A stretch of DNA of 64,000 nt from Maribellus maritimus. GTDB lineage: Bacteria; Bacteroidota; Bacteroidia; Bacteroidales; Prolixibacteraceae. The stretch is taken from contig NZ_JAIKLE010000014.1 of NCBI RefSeq assembly GCF_022267315.1, positions 105,339 to 169,338 on the forward strand, given 5' to 3'. The notes below the pieces were generated by a model, which saw nothing but the letters and a program-made list of their open reading frames with translations, had not been told where the DNA came from and ran no database searches. This document shows, piece after piece, positions 36,916 through 46,271 of this stretch. Both the position numbers and the translations under genes were made by a program. Position 1 is the stretch's first letter; every line of letters begins with the position of its first letter.

Positions 36916-37977
36916 ATGAAAGCAATCATTGTAACTTTTCTTTTTTTTTCATTTTTTCTGTTTTCCTGCGGTACTAAAGAGCCCAAAATTGCTGAGGCTG
37001 AAACGCTGATTCAAAATTTAAAAGAAGAAGGCCAGTCGGTGGGCTGGTCGGTAACCGTTTCTATCGACGGTAAAATAATTATGTCGGAAGGTTTTGGCTA
37101 TGGTAACCTGGAACAACAAACGCCGGTTTATCCCGATAAAACCCGTTTCCGGATTGGAAGTATTTCAAAAGCATTAACGGCTGCAGGTTTGGGGGTTCTA
37201 ATGAGACAAGGAAAAATTGATTTGGATGCGCATGTCCGGAAATATGTACCTGATTTTCCTGAAAAGAAATATCCGATAACTGTGCGGCAAGTGGCCGGTC
37301 ATGTTGCGGGGATTCGGCACTACAACGGAACTGAATTTCTTTCGTCAAAATATTATGAAACCGTTGAGGAAGGACTTGATATTTTCAAAAACGACACACT
37401 ACTTTTTGAACCCGGAACAAAGTATAGATATTCCAGTTACGGATTTAATTTGTTAAGCGCTGTGATGGAAGCTGCGTCGGGCGAAGAGTTTTTGAGTTAT
37501 ATGAAAAAGGCAGTGTTTGATCCGCTGCAAATGACACAGACGCTTCCTGAATATCACGATTCCATTGTTCCGTTTCGTTCAGGATATTACGCAACAACGG
37601 AAGACGGAAAAGATATTAATGCTCCATATGTTGATAACAGTTACAAATGGGCCGGCGGTGGTTTTCTTTCAACAACGGAGGATTTGGTAAAATTTGGAAA
37701 TGCAATACTGGATAATGTATTGTTCTCGGAAGAAGTAACGAAAGAATTAACGACTTCGCAAAAAACAAACGATGGCAAAAAAACGGGCTACGGAATGGGA
37801 TTTGCTGTCCGCGAAACCAGTTATGGAAGAAAGTATTTCGGACACACCGGAGGTTCGGTTGGCGGAACAAGTAATCTGATGATTTTTCCTGAAAAGAAAA
37901 TGGTGATTGCAGCAACAACAAACGATTCGAACTCGAAAGTTACCAACCTGGATGATCTGGTAGAGGTATTTTATTAA
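36916..37977 (+). CDS. Serine hydrolase lipoprotein, beta-lactamase/PBP4-like family
   Basis: This 353-residue lipoprotein has the signal MKAIIVTFLFFSFFLFSC. Class C beta-lactamase-fold motifs are SISK in FRIGSISKALTAAG, YSS in KYRYSSYGFNLLSAV and HTG in YFGHTGGSVGG. The GHVAGIRHYNG stretch is common in D-aminopeptidase and LACTB-like members. It probably hydrolyses peptides or esters at the cell envelope; antibiotic hydrolysis is not indicated. The same family occurs at 1-1199, but the two proteins differ in anchoring. Confidence 0.92.
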   Translation: MKAIIVTFLFFSFFLFSCGTKEPKIAEAETLIQNLKEEGQSVGWSVTVSIDGKIIMSEGFGYGNLEQQTPVYPDKTRFRIGSISKALTAAGLGVLMRQGKIDLDAHVRKYVPDFPEKKYPITVRQVAGHVAGIRHYNGTEFLSSKYYETVEEGLDIFKNDTLLFEPGTKYRYSSYGFNLLSAVMEAASGEEFLSYMKKAVFDPLQMTQTLPEYHDSIVPFRSGYYATTEDGKDINAPYVDNSYKWAGGGFLSTTEDLVKFGNAILDNVLFSEEVTKELTTSQKTNDGKKTGYGMGFAVRETSYGRKYFGHTGGSVGGTSNLMIFPEKKMVIAATTNDSNSKVTNLDDLVEVFY

Positions 37978-37995
37978 GAATAAAGCCTAAAAAAA

Positions 37996-38013
37996 CGGGT
38001 GAAATGCCCGGTT
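37996..38013. terminator. Weak hairpin between convergent serine hydrolase and TlpA-like genes
   Basis: CGGGT pairs with GCCCG (one G-U) around GAAAT, flanked by A residues to the left and T residues to the right. It could end either transcript, but the stem is short. Confidence 0.35.
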
Positions 38014-38033
38014 AAATTTTATCCTTGTTTGTA

Positions 38034-38540
38034 TTATTTCAGCAAATTTTCAACTTTTTCCTTCATTGCATTAAATTCTTTCTCTTCAAAACCAATCGAC
38101 GATTCTACGATTTTTCCATCCTTATTGATGATGAAATTACGCGGAATATTTTGTTTGGCATAAATCGAAAAAACTTTCCTGTCAGGATCCGGCGAAAACG
38201 GCATCGTAAATCCCTGTTCGCTTGTGAACGTGTTTATCTCATCCCAGCTGTGTTCACGGCCTAAAATAATTAACACAAAATCTTTGTTGTCTTTGTATTT
38301 GTCGTAAACTTCTTTCTGAAGATGAGGAAGTTCTTTTCTGCAGGGAGGGCACCATGTTGCAAAAAAGTTGATCCAAACCACTTTCCCTTTAAAATCAGAA
38401 AGTTTCTGCATTTTTCCAGGTGCCGTTTCAAAAGTAAAATCAGGCGCTTTTTCACCTTTTTTTGCCATTGTAAACTCATCCTGTGCAAACATACTTCCTG
38501 TAAAAAGGAATAAGAAGGCGATAAAAATGATTTGTTTCAT
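38034..38540 (-). CDS. Thioredoxin-like (TlpA/ResA type) exported protein
   Basis: This 168-residue protein has a signal peptide to MFAQ, then a thioredoxin fold with the redox motif WCPPC (Cys64 and Cys67). KGEKAPDFTFETAPGKMQKL and NIPRNFIINKDGKIV with the cis-Pro loop complete the domain. It acts in the periplasm as a disulfide reductase, as in cytochrome maturation or envelope redox balance. It lies 67 bases downstream of purC on the same strand, with a strong hairpin in the gap. Confidence 0.92.
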   Translation of the reverse strand: MKQIIFIAFLFLFTGSMFAQDEFTMAKKGEKAPDFTFETAPGKMQKLSDFKGKVVWINFFATWCPPCRKELPHLQKEVYDKYKDNKDFVLIILGREHSWDEINTFTSEQGFTMPFSPDPDRKVFSIYAKQNIPRNFIINKDGKIVESSIGFEEKEFNAMKEKVENLLK

Positions 38541-38562
38541 TGTTGTTTATTTCTACTTTTCT

Positions 38563-38597
38563 TATTCAGCGGGTGATTCATGTTCACCCGCTGAATA
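38563..38597 (-). other. Strong intergenic hairpin between purC and the TlpA-like gene
   Basis: A perfect 14-pair inverted repeat (ATTCAGCGGGTGA and complement plus one T-A pair) encloses a seven-base loop. On the minus strand it is followed by AAGAAAAGTAG, not a T-run, so it is not a standard intrinsic terminator. It begins 23 bases upstream of the TlpA-like start codon and could affect processing or translation. Confidence 0.6.
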
Positions 38598-38607
38598 TTT
38601 TGAATAA

Positions 38608-39558
38608 TTAAGCTTTTTCTTTTAAGAATTCATTCACCGAAGCCTCAATTCTGTCGTTGATTTTTGCAGTGTCCGATTTTTGAAAAGTATCACCTGTAAT
38701 GTTTTCGAAAAGTTCGATGTAACGCTCAGAAACCGAGTTTATAAATTCTTCTGACATCTCAGGAATGGTTTGTCCTTCTTTTCCCTGGAAACCATTTTCA
38801 ATTAACCACTGGCGTACAAATTCTTTCGAAAGTTGTTTTTGTTTTTCGCCTTTGGCAAGTCTTTCTTCGTAACCTTCAGCATAAAAATAGCGTGAAGAAT
38901 CGGGAGTATGAATTTCGTCGATAAGGTAGATTTTACCGTCTTTTTTACCAAATTCATATTTTGTATCCACGAGTATCAACCCCTTTTCTGCTGCAATTTC
39001 AGTACCTCGTTGAAACAATTTCCGGGTGTAATCTTCCAGCATTTCGTATTCAGCTTTATCAACCAATCCCTGCGCAATAATTTCATCGCGCGAAATATCT
39101 TCATCGTGACCTTCGTCTGCTTTGGTGGTTGGCGTCAATATTGGCTCCTCAAACTTTTGGTTTTCAACCATTCCATCCGGCATTGGTACACCACACAATG
39201 AACGTTTCCCGTCGCGGTATTCACGCCATGCATGACCTGTGAGATAGCCACGAATAACCATTTCAACTTTATAAGGTTCGCAAAAATGGCCAACAGTTAC
39301 ATTTGGGTCCGGCGATGCAATTTTCCAGTTCGGAACGATGTCGGCTGTAGCATTCAGAAATTTTTCTGCAATCTGGTTTAAAACCTGTCCTTTAAACGGA
39401 ATACCTTTGGGCAAAACTACATCAAATGCTGAAATACGATCGGAGACGACCATTACTAAAAAGTCGTCGTTGATATTATAAACATCTCTAACTTTTCCGT
39501 GGTAAACATTTTTTTGTCCCGGAAAATTGAAATCTGTTTTTGTTAATGCGTTGCTCAT
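38608..39558 (-). CDS. purC: Phosphoribosylaminoimidazole-succinocarboxamide synthase
   Basis: This purine biosynthesis enzyme of 316 residues joins aspartate to CAIR using ATP. Family blocks are [11 protein letters not shown] near the N-terminus, [31 protein letters not shown] and [14 protein letters not shown]. The length fits the longer SAICAR synthase type found in Bacteroidota and yeast. It is cytosolic and lies 33 bases after the PhoH gene on the same strand. Confidence 0.96.
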   Translation of the reverse strand: MSNALTKTDFNFPGQKNVYHGKVRDVYNINDDFLVMVVSDRISAFDVVLPKGIPFKGQVLNQIAEKFLNATADIVPNWKIASPDPNVTVGHFCEPYKVEMVIRGYLTGHAWREYRDGKRSLCGVPMPDGMVENQKFEEPILTPTTKADEGHDEDISRDEIIAQGLVDKAEYEMLEDYTRKLFQRGTEIAAEKGLILVDTKYEFGKKDGKIYLIDEIHTPDSSRYFYAEGYEERLAKGEKQKQLSKEFVRQWLIENGFQGKEGQTIPEMSEEFINSVSERYIELFENITGDTFQKSDTAKINDRIEASVNEFLKEKA

Positions 39559-39591
39559 ATTATTATTTTTTTGTTACTGATATAACGTTGA

Positions 39592-40593
39592 TTATTTTTC
39601 TTTGTTCTTGTCTCTATTTGCCCTGACTTTTTCTTTTTTTATTTCTGCTTCTTCAGAATATTTGTCGTAAGCATCAACAATATCGCGAACCAGTCTGTGC
39701 CTTACTATATCTTTTTTGTTAAACTCAATAATTGAAATTGACTTAATCTTTCTCAGAATTTTTAATGCATGTAATAGTCCTGAATGACTTTTTCTGGGCA
39801 AATCAATTTGGGTTACATCTCCTGTAATGATAAACTTGGCGTTCAGCCCCATCCTTGTAAGGAACATTTTTAGCTGGTTAACCGTAGTGTTTTGTGCTTC
39901 GTCCAGAATAACAAAGGCGTTGCTTAAAGTTCGGCCCCGCATAAACGCCAGCGGAGCAATCTGGATGGTTCCGTCTTTCATAAACTCCTCGAGCTTTTTG
40001 GGTGGAATCATATCCTGCAACGCATCATAGAGCGGTTGTAAGTACGGGTCAATTTTCTCTTTTAAATCACCGGGAAGGAACCCCAGGTTTTCTCCGGCTT
40101 CCACAGCAGGTCGGCTGAGAATTATCTTTTTTATTTGTTTATTTTTTAGCGCTTTTACAGCCAGTCCGATAGCCGTATATGTTTTTCCTGTTCCGGCAGG
40201 ACCAATGGCGAAAATTAAATCGTTTTCTTCACTTTCCTCTACCAGAATTCGCTGGTTGGGAGTTCTCGCCCGAATTGGTTTTCCTGAATTTCCAAAAACA
40301 ATAATGTCTTTCTCCGACGTTCCGTTTTCTTCAAAAGTTGATACGCCCGATGCAAGGATTTCCAGAATAATTTCTTCCGTTAAAATATTGTATTGAAAAA
40401 AGTGGTTGAGCAGGAGTGCAAATTTTTTCTCAAACTGTTTTATCTCTTTTTCTTCACCCTGAACAAAGAGTGAGTTACCACGTGCGGCAATATTTATTTT
40501 AGGGAAAAGTTTTTTTATAAGGTTTATTTTTACATTGTTGATCCCGTAAAACTCCAACGGGTCAATCCCTTCAAGATAGATTTGTTTTTCCAA
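39592..40593 (-). CDS. PhoH family protein
   Basis: This 333-residue cytosolic ATPase has a PhoH/YbeZ-type core: Walker A GPAGTGKT at 131-138, KKIILSRPAVEAGENLGFLPGDL, the Walker B region SNAFVILDEAQNTTVNQLKMFLTR, and ITGDVTQIDLP. A KH-like N-terminal segment precedes it and a Lys-rich tail ends it. The family is linked to RNA metabolism and ribosome quality with YbeY; no ybeY gene is next to it here. A minus-strand TATTTTTG at 40619-40626 could be its -7 element, giving a short leader. Confidence 0.93.
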   Translation of the reverse strand: MEKQIYLEGIDPLEFYGINNVKINLIKKLFPKINIAARGNSLFVQGEEKEIKQFEKKFALLLNHFFQYNILTEEIILEILASGVSTFEENGTSEKDIIVFGNSGKPIRARTPNQRILVEESEENDLIFAIGPAGTGKTYTAIGLAVKALKNKQIKKIILSRPAVEAGENLGFLPGDLKEKIDPYLQPLYDALQDMIPPKKLEEFMKDGTIQIAPLAFMRGRTLSNAFVILDEAQNTTVNQLKMFLTRMGLNAKFIITGDVTQIDLPRKSHSGLLHALKILRKIKSISIIEFNKKDIVRHRLVRDIVDAYDKYSEEAEIKKEKVRANRDKNKEK

Positions 40594-40681
40594 TAATTTG
40601 TTCTTTTTTGATGCCTTACAAAAATAATTACTTTTCGATGAATTTGAACTTTTCTGCAGTAAAGTGTACTGTTGAAGAAAA

Positions 40682-43672
40682 ATGAAATTTAAATCATTAT
40701 TTTATATCTCCGGCATCATTGTTTTTATTTTATCGTTTCTCACCTATTATATAACACTTGAGCCAACAACCAGTTTTTGGGATTGCAGTGAATTTATTCT
40801 TTCGGCGAATAAGCTGGAAGTAAACCATCCGTCGGGGTCACCTTTGTTTGTCCTTTTAGGCAGAATCTTTACGTTTTTGTCATTTGGCAATCCGCAAAAA
40901 ATTGCCTGGTCAATTAATTTGATGTCAGGACTTTTTAGTGCTGGAACTGTTTTTTTTCTTTTCCAAATTATAGTTTTTATGGCGAAGAAAATGAATAATA
41001 ATGCCTTTTTAGTTATTGGTTGCGGCATAATCGGTTCGCTCACATTTGCTTTTACTGATTCGTTTTGGTTTTCTGCAGTAGAGGGTGAGGTTTATGCACT
41101 TTCCATGTTTTTTCTTTCGGCCGGTTTTTGGGCTGCTTTAAAATGGGAAGCCGGTTTTGGAGAGCCGGAAAATAACCGCTGGCTTTTGTTTATTGCCATT
41201 TTGGTCGGTCTGGGGCTGGGCGTACATTTGTTGAATTTGCTTATAATTCCTTCGATAACAATGATTGTTTTTCTGAAATCATATAAAGTTTCTGTTAAAA
41301 ATATTTTGTTGTCGTTTGTTTTGGGCTGCTTTTTATTGTTATCGGTGCTGTATATTTTAGTTCCGGCAACCATGTGGTTTTTGTCGGTGTCAGAAATTAT
41401 TTTTATCAACAATTTGCATCTGCCTTTAAATTCGGGGCTGATTTTCGCTGTTTTAACCTGGGGTGTTGCATCAGCATTGGGTATCCGTTTTTTTCAAAAA
41501 AAGGGAAGCGTAAACGTTTCGCTTGCTATTTTCTCGGTGGCACTTGTTTTGTCGGGCTTTTCAGTTTATGCAGTAAATCTGATTCGATCGCAGGCAGGCC
41601 CGCCTGTAAATTTTGGTGAACCCGATAATGTTTTTTCTTTGATTGATTATTTAAACCGCGAACAATATCCGAAAAGGCCACTTTTGTATGGCGAAAATTT
41701 TAATTCACCTGTAATCGGAGTAGAAGAGCGAAAAACGAAAGATTTTGACGGGCAGCGATATGTTGAACGCGACCTTCCTTCTGCATATATTTATGCACCT
41801 GAAACCTGTACTTTTTTTCCACGGATGTATAGTAACTCGCCGGGTCATGAAAAAGCCTATAAAAGCTGGGTGAATATTACAGGGAAAAAAGTTCGGGTAC
41901 AGAACCGGGACGGAAAATCGGAAGTGTTGACGGTTCCGGGCTTGGGTGAACAGCTGGCATTTTTTGTTCGTTTTCAGGTCGGGCATATGTTCTGGCGGTA
42001 TTTTATGTGGAATTTTGTGGGGCGCCAAAATGATATCAAAGGGAGGGGAGAACCAACCAGGGGAAACTGGATTTCAGGGATAAAACCGATTGATCAGTTG
42101 CGTTTAGGTCCGCAGGATAACCAACCGGAGTGGATGAGGAATAACCGGGCCAGAAATACCTACTTTTTTATTCCGTTTTTATTGGGAATTTTAGGAGCTG
42201 TGTTTTTTTTCAAAAAAAGTAAGATGATGTTTTACTGCGCTTTGTCGTTGTTTTTGCTGGCCGGGTTGGGTTTGGTGGTTTATATAAATGAAATTCCGCT
42301 TGTTCCCCGTGAACGCGATTATGTTTTTGTGGGTAGTTTTATGGTTTTTAGTATTTGGATTGGTTTTGGTTTTATGGCAATTGCAGAATGGTTGCCCGAA
42401 AAATTGTCATCTAAAATAACAACGGTACTCCTTTTTATAATTGTTTTTTTGGGTAGTCCTACTCTGTTATTTTCACAGAATTTTAATGATCACAATCGGT
42501 CGAACCGTTATGCTGCACGTGATTTTGCAGCCAATATTTTAAACTCCTGTCCCGAGAATACGATTTTGTTTACTAGTGGAGACAACGATACGTATCCGCT
42601 TTTGTATTGTCAGGAAGTTGAAGAAATCAGACCCGATGTTCGGATTGTTGTTATGCCTTTTGTGAGTGCTAACTGGTTTATCAATCAGTTGAAAATGCAA
42701 AAAAACAGAAGTGACGGTTTGAAAATGAATCTTCCCCAAAAAAAGATTGACGAGGGAAAATTGGATTATGTTTCGGTTCAGCATAAAATTCAGGAAAAAG
42801 TGAATTTTTTAGAGGTTTTGAAGTTTGTTTCCAGCGATGCAGAGGGAACAAAACTTCAAACCCGGAATGGTGATTCATTAAGTTTTATACCGGCCGCTGA
42901 ATTATATTTTAATGTTTCTGCCCAAAGTAAAACTGGAACAATTCCCGTTTCGTTAAAAAACAGGGAGGTGTTGTATAAACATGAATTGGCTTTTTGGGAT
43001 ATCGTGGTTTCAAACGCTATATCACGTCCGATCTGTTTTGTTTCGAAGTTGGAAGCGCAAAATCACGGACTTTTAAATTATCTGCATCAGGATGGCTTGG
43101 TTTATCAATTGGTTCCGGTGGAAAATAAAGTGAAGAGTATTTTGGATAATCCACCTGCCAATACCGGGCGTTTATATACCCAACTGATGAACGATTTTGC
43201 CTGGGGGAATATAGATAAACCTGATGTAAATATCGATTATTTTACGGTTTATAATGCGGGCGTATTTCAGTTGCAAAATGCATTTAATTCATTGGCCAAA
43301 GCCCTCCTTGAAGAAGGAGAAAAAGAAAAGGCTTGTGAAGTGTTAAACAAAAGCATTTTATTATTTCCAACACAGGTTTTTCATCATAACAGTTATTCAT
43401 TACAACTTACTAATTTGTTGTTTGAAGCAGGTTTAACGGAAGACGGGATCAATTATCTGAAAGATTTTGTGTATTCGGTGCAGGAGAACTTAAGCTATTA
43501 TGCGCAATTTGAAGCAAGTCAACGCGACCGTTTAAAGACTGATATTATGACCGATATGTTTTACTATCAGCAGCTTTTGCATATCATCGGGCAACAAAAA
43601 CTGGACAAAGAATTTCCGAATGCAGGAAAGAATTTTGAAAGTCTGGCAATGGTTTTTAACAAAGGTCTGTGA
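40682..43672 (+). CDS. DUF2723 multi-pass membrane protein (GT-C-like)
   Basis: This 996-residue integral membrane protein has about a dozen hydrophobic helices in the first 600 residues. The DUF2723 signature FWDCSEFILSANKLEVNHPSGSPLF is present in shortened form, with Trp, Asp and Glu as in GT-C mannosyltransferase-like proteins that use lipid-linked sugars (WDCSEF, HPSG). A periplasmic region of about 400 residues follows, including FTSGDNDTYPLLYCQEVE and TPR-like helices near the end. These proteins are proposed protein O-glycosylation enzymes in Bacteroidota, but the exact acceptor is unknown. It is divergent from the PhoH gene. Confidence 0.9.
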   Translation: MKFKSLFYISGIIVFILSFLTYYITLEPTTSFWDCSEFILSANKLEVNHPSGSPLFVLLGRIFTFLSFGNPQKIAWSINLMSGLFSAGTVFFLFQIIVFMAKKMNNNAFLVIGCGIIGSLTFAFTDSFWFSAVEGEVYALSMFFLSAGFWAALKWEAGFGEPENNRWLLFIAILVGLGLGVHLLNLLIIPSITMIVFLKSYKVSVKNILLSFVLGCFLLLSVLYILVPATMWFLSVSEIIFINNLHLPLNSGLIFAVLTWGVASALGIRFFQKKGSVNVSLAIFSVALVLSGFSVYAVNLIRSQAGPPVNFGEPDNVFSLIDYLNREQYPKRPLLYGENFNSPVIGVEERKTKDFDGQRYVERDLPSAYIYAPETCTFFPRMYSNSPGHEKAYKSWVNITGKKVRVQNRDGKSEVLTVPGLGEQLAFFVRFQVGHMFWRYFMWNFVGRQNDIKGRGEPTRGNWISGIKPIDQLRLGPQDNQPEWMRNNRARNTYFFIPFLLGILGAVFFFKKSKMMFYCALSLFLLAGLGLVVYINEIPLVPRERDYVFVGSFMVFSIWIGFGFMAIAEWLPEKLSSKITTVLLFIIVFLGSPTLLFSQNFNDHNRSNRYAARDFAANILNSCPENTILFTSGDNDTYPLLYCQEVEEIRPDVRIVVMPFVSANWFINQLKMQKNRSDGLKMNLPQKKIDEGKLDYVSVQHKIQEKVNFLEVLKFVSSDAEGTKLQTRNGDSLSFIPAAELYFNVSAQSKTGTIPVSLKNREVLYKHELAFWDIVVSNAISRPICFVSKLEAQNHGLLNYLHQDGLVYQLVPVENKVKSILDNPPANTGRLYTQLMNDFAWGNIDKPDVNIDYFTVYNAGVFQLQNAFNSLAKALLEEGEKEKACEVLNKSILLFPTQVFHHNSYSLQLTNLLFEAGLTEDGINYLKDFVYSVQENLSYYAQFEASQRDRLKTDIMTDMFYYQQLLHIIGQQKLDKEFPNAGKNFESLAMVFNKGL

Positions 43673-43736
43673 GTCCGGTTTTTCTGAATATTTTAGGTAG
43701 CTGGCAAAATGTTATTTTTCTGAAAATCAGAAACTG

Positions 43737-44105
43737 CTATATTCCGGGGAATGAACAGGTGTCGCTTTTGAAGGGTTTATTTGTAACAGAATCAATGTTA
43801 AACGGAATCGTTAACACGGAAGCAGAGTCAACAACCGGAGATTCAAAATTCCCGGGCTTTTGCTGAAAATTGAAAATAGATAAAAGCACAAGCAGCGAAA
43901 TAAAAGCTGCTTTTAAGGGGAGGTTCTTCCCGGAAAAAATCCATGTAAATAAACCCAAAAACGAATTTTGCCGAATTTTATTTTGACTTTCTTTAAGCAT
44001 AAAGGTGTAGTCGAGCCGCGATTTAATAGACGAATCAGGGGTACAGTCCAATTTGTCGTTTTGAAATGCTTTGCTTAAATAATTATCTGTCAATTCGTTT
44101 TTCAT
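43737..44105 (-). CDS. Small single-pass membrane protein, possible anti-sigma factor
   Basis: This 122-residue protein has one transmembrane helix (about residues 63-82, LPLKAAFISLLVLLSIFNF) between a charged cytosolic N-terminal part and a short outer tail. It starts three bases after the ECF sigma gene, the usual place of an anti-sigma factor. I see no clear zinc-binding HxxxCxxC motif, so it is not a canonical ZAS anti-sigma protein. Its role is inferred from position and topology only. Confidence 0.7.
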   Translation of the reverse strand: MKNELTDNYLSKAFQNDKLDCTPDSSIKSRLDYTFMLKESQNKIRQNSFLGLFTWIFSGKNLPLKAAFISLLVLLSIFNFQQKPGNFESPVVDSASVLTIPFNIDSVTNKPFKSDTCSFPGI

Positions 44106-44108
44106 TTT

Positions 44109-44687
44109 TTAATCCTCCATGTTTTGGATGTATTTCACAAGTTTGGTCAATTCATTTCGCGCATAAAAAAGCCTCGATTTTACTGTTCCTTTCGGAAGAG
44201 AAAGGATTTCTGATATTTCATCCAGACTAAAGTTTTCGCGGTATTTCAACACAAGTATCTCTCTTGATTTTTCGGAAAGCCCCTCCATCTCGCGAAATGC
44301 AATCTCAATCCAACGACTTTTATCTTCCCTGTCGGGATTTATTTCATCTTTTATGTTTTCAGGAATAATGTCCTGTAATATTGTTTTGTGGTTTTCGCGT
44401 TTTCGGTATTCATTTTTACACATGTTGTGCGCCACCGAAAAAATCCATTTTTTGAACGAATAATCCGGATTGAAAAGTTGGGGTTTATCGATTATTTTAA
44501 GAAAAATATCCTGTAAAAAATCGTTTGCCGTTTCTTCACAGTTACCCAACATTCGATAGAAATAATAAAATAAACGATTATGGTAACGATTATAAAGTTC
44601 ATCGAAAGCTGCACGATCACCAGCGCCAATAAATTTCATCAGTGCCTCGTCAGTAAAATCGCCTGAGTTCCGTTTTATAAAAATCAT
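44109..44687 (-). CDS. RNA polymerase sigma factor, ECF family
   Basis: This 192-residue sigma-70 family factor has region 2 at about residues 20-95 (AAFDELYNRYHNRLFYYFYR, ANDFLQDIFLKI, FKKWIFSVAHNMCKNEYRK) and region 4 at about 130-185 (GLSEKSREILVLKY, SLDEISEILSLPKGTVKSRL). It reads with the DUF3098 gene by an ATGA overlap and is followed three bases later by the membrane protein gene. It would switch on a small regulon in response to an envelope signal. The target promoters are not known. Confidence 0.94.
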   Translation of the reverse strand: MIFIKRNSGDFTDEALMKFIGAGDRAAFDELYNRYHNRLFYYFYRMLGNCEETANDFLQDIFLKIIDKPQLFNPDYSFKKWIFSVAHNMCKNEYRKRENHKTILQDIIPENIKDEINPDREDKSRWIEIAFREMEGLSEKSREILVLKYRENFSLDEISEILSLPKGTVKSRLFYARNELTKLVKYIQNMED

Positions 44688-44890
44688 TTCCGTTTTAAAA
44701 TTAAGAAAATAATTCCTCCGTATGACAGCAGAATGATTACCGGCGCCAGTGTAATCCTTCTAAAACTGTAAATTTCAGTAGCGAAATTGCTACTGTCAGG
44801 CCCGGGACCTGCCATTAAAAAATAACCGGTTAATAATATTAATAAAACGATAATTAAAAGAATGCTCCTTTTCCGGTCAAATATTTCCAT
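44684..44890 (-). CDS. DUF3098 small membrane protein
   Basis: This is a 68-residue protein from the ATG at 44890; a TTG at 44950 would add a 20-residue hydrophilic lead and is unlikely. Two transmembrane helices are visible (SILLIIVLLILLTGYFLMAG and APVIILLSYGGIIFLIL) with the DUF3098 hallmark EIYSFRRITLAP between them. The function of the family is unknown. The stop codon overlaps the sigma factor start (ATGA), so translation is likely coupled. Confidence 0.85.
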   Translation of the reverse strand: MEIFDRKRSILLIIVLLILLTGYFLMAGPGPDSSNFATEIYSFRRITLAPVIILLSYGGIIFLILKRK

Positions 44891-44985
44891 CTTTAGCTTT
44901 TGTATTTCCGTGTTGTAAATGAGTGTACACGCAAATTTGAAAAGGTTCAAAAAAATCGGTGTATTTTTAATAATTTTGAAAGAAT

Positions 44986-45762
44986 ATGGAAAAAAAGACA
45001 GAAGCTTTTAAAGAGTTGTTGGATATAATGGATGAGTTGCGGGAAAAATGCCCCTGGGACAGGAAACAAACCCTTGAATCGCTTAGAAAGAATACGATTG
45101 AAGAAACCTACGAATTGGCTGATGCCATTTTAAAAAATGATTTGCAGGAAATAAAAAAGGAATTGGGTGATTTGATGTTGCATATTGTTTTTTATGCTAA
45201 AATTGGTTCGGAAAAAGGAGCTTTTGATATTGGCGACGTACTTCAGGGAATCAATAAAAAGCTGATTTATCGCCATCCACATGTTTTTGGAGAAGTTGAT
45301 GTTGAAGGTTCTGTACGAAAAGTTGAGGAAAACTGGGAGGCTTTAAAATTAAAAGAAAAAGGGGGAAATAAACGTGTGCTGGAAGGTGTGCCCGCGGCGA
45401 TGCCAGCACTGGTAAAAGCCAACCGGATTCAGGAAAAAGCCAGTGGTGTGGGTTTTGATTGGGAATATAAGGAACAGGTTTGGGAGAAAGTAAAAGAAGA
45501 GGTGAATGAGTTGAGTTTTGAGATTGAACAAGTGGATAAAGATAAAATTGAGGCGGAATTTGGCGATTTATTTTTTGCCATGGTAAACGCCGCCAGACTC
45601 TACGGTGTTGATCCGGAGGCTGCATTGGAACGTACCAATCTGAAGTTTATAAAACGGTTTAATTATTTAGAAAGCGAAACCCTGCAGAAAGGGAAGAATC
45701 TGCACGATATGAGTTTGGCTGAAATGGATGTGATTTGGGAGGAGGCGAAAAAATTGGAGTAG
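44986..45762 (+). CDS. mazG: Nucleoside triphosphate pyrophosphohydrolase MazG
   Basis: This house-cleaning enzyme of 258 residues hydrolyses NTPs to NMPs and pyrophosphate. There are two MazG domains: the first has the metal site in TIEETYELADAI and KKELGDLMLHIVFYA, and the second ends in EAEFGDLFFAMVNAARLYGVDPE. CPWDRKQT near the start is a family marker. TAATTTTG at 44971-44978 matches a -7 box and lies only seven bases before the ATG, so a leaderless transcript is possible. Confidence 0.95.
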   Translation: MEKKTEAFKELLDIMDELREKCPWDRKQTLESLRKNTIEETYELADAILKNDLQEIKKELGDLMLHIVFYAKIGSEKGAFDIGDVLQGINKKLIYRHPHVFGEVDVEGSVRKVEENWEALKLKEKGGNKRVLEGVPAAMPALVKANRIQEKASGVGFDWEYKEQVWEKVKEEVNELSFEIEQVDKDKIEAEFGDLFFAMVNAARLYGVDPEAALERTNLKFIKRFNYLESETLQKGKNLHDMSLAEMDVIWEEAKKLE

Positions 45763-45848
45763 CCGTTTTTTTGCCTCAGTTTTCTGTCACAGTTTTCAGT
45801 TTTTGTTCTGATTCTAGTTAACTAGATCGCTGGGAAATTTGTTTGTTT

Positions 45849-46220
45849 ATGAAAAGAAAACGTGTGTATTTAATTGTTACTGTTCTTTTGTTTTTTACAG
45901 TAGTTGCTTTTCTGTTTTTAAGAAAAGAGAATGAGGTAGCCATTGTTCCTTCGAAAGCCTCTGTAAACTATTCGGATAAGAAATTTACAATTGAAAACCA
46001 AGATACCCTCGATTTCGTTCATACAGATATTTCAATAGATGAGTATTATAAATTGAGAGATATCAATCTGCAAATGGGAGAAAAGTATACGATATGGCAA
46101 ACTGAATTTTTACATCATAACGGAAAGCATTATCCGGAAAATAGAAATCCGATAAAATTTTCTATTTGGTGCGAAATGCCGCATGGAAGAAATGGTTTTT
46201 ATTCAAAGAGGATCAGATAA
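45849..46220 (+). CDS. Single-pass membrane protein of unknown function
   Basis: This 123-residue protein starts at the ATG at 45849 (a TTG two codons upstream is possible). It has one N-terminal transmembrane helix (VYLIVTVLLFFTVVAFLFL) after a KRKR anchor, and an approximately 95-residue outer domain with no motif I recognise. It is plus-strand, between mazG and the ADP-ribosylglycohydrolase-family gene, and could be co-transcribed with either. Confidence 0.6.
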   Translation: MKRKRVYLIVTVLLFFTVVAFLFLRKENEVAIVPSKASVNYSDKKFTIENQDTLDFVHTDISIDEYYKLRDINLQMGEKYTIWQTEFLHHNGKHYPENRNPIKFSIWCEMPHGRNGFYSKRIR

Positions 46221-46271
46221 AACTTCTTCATTGGGAAAAATATTTTAACTAAACTAAAATGCTGACTAAAT

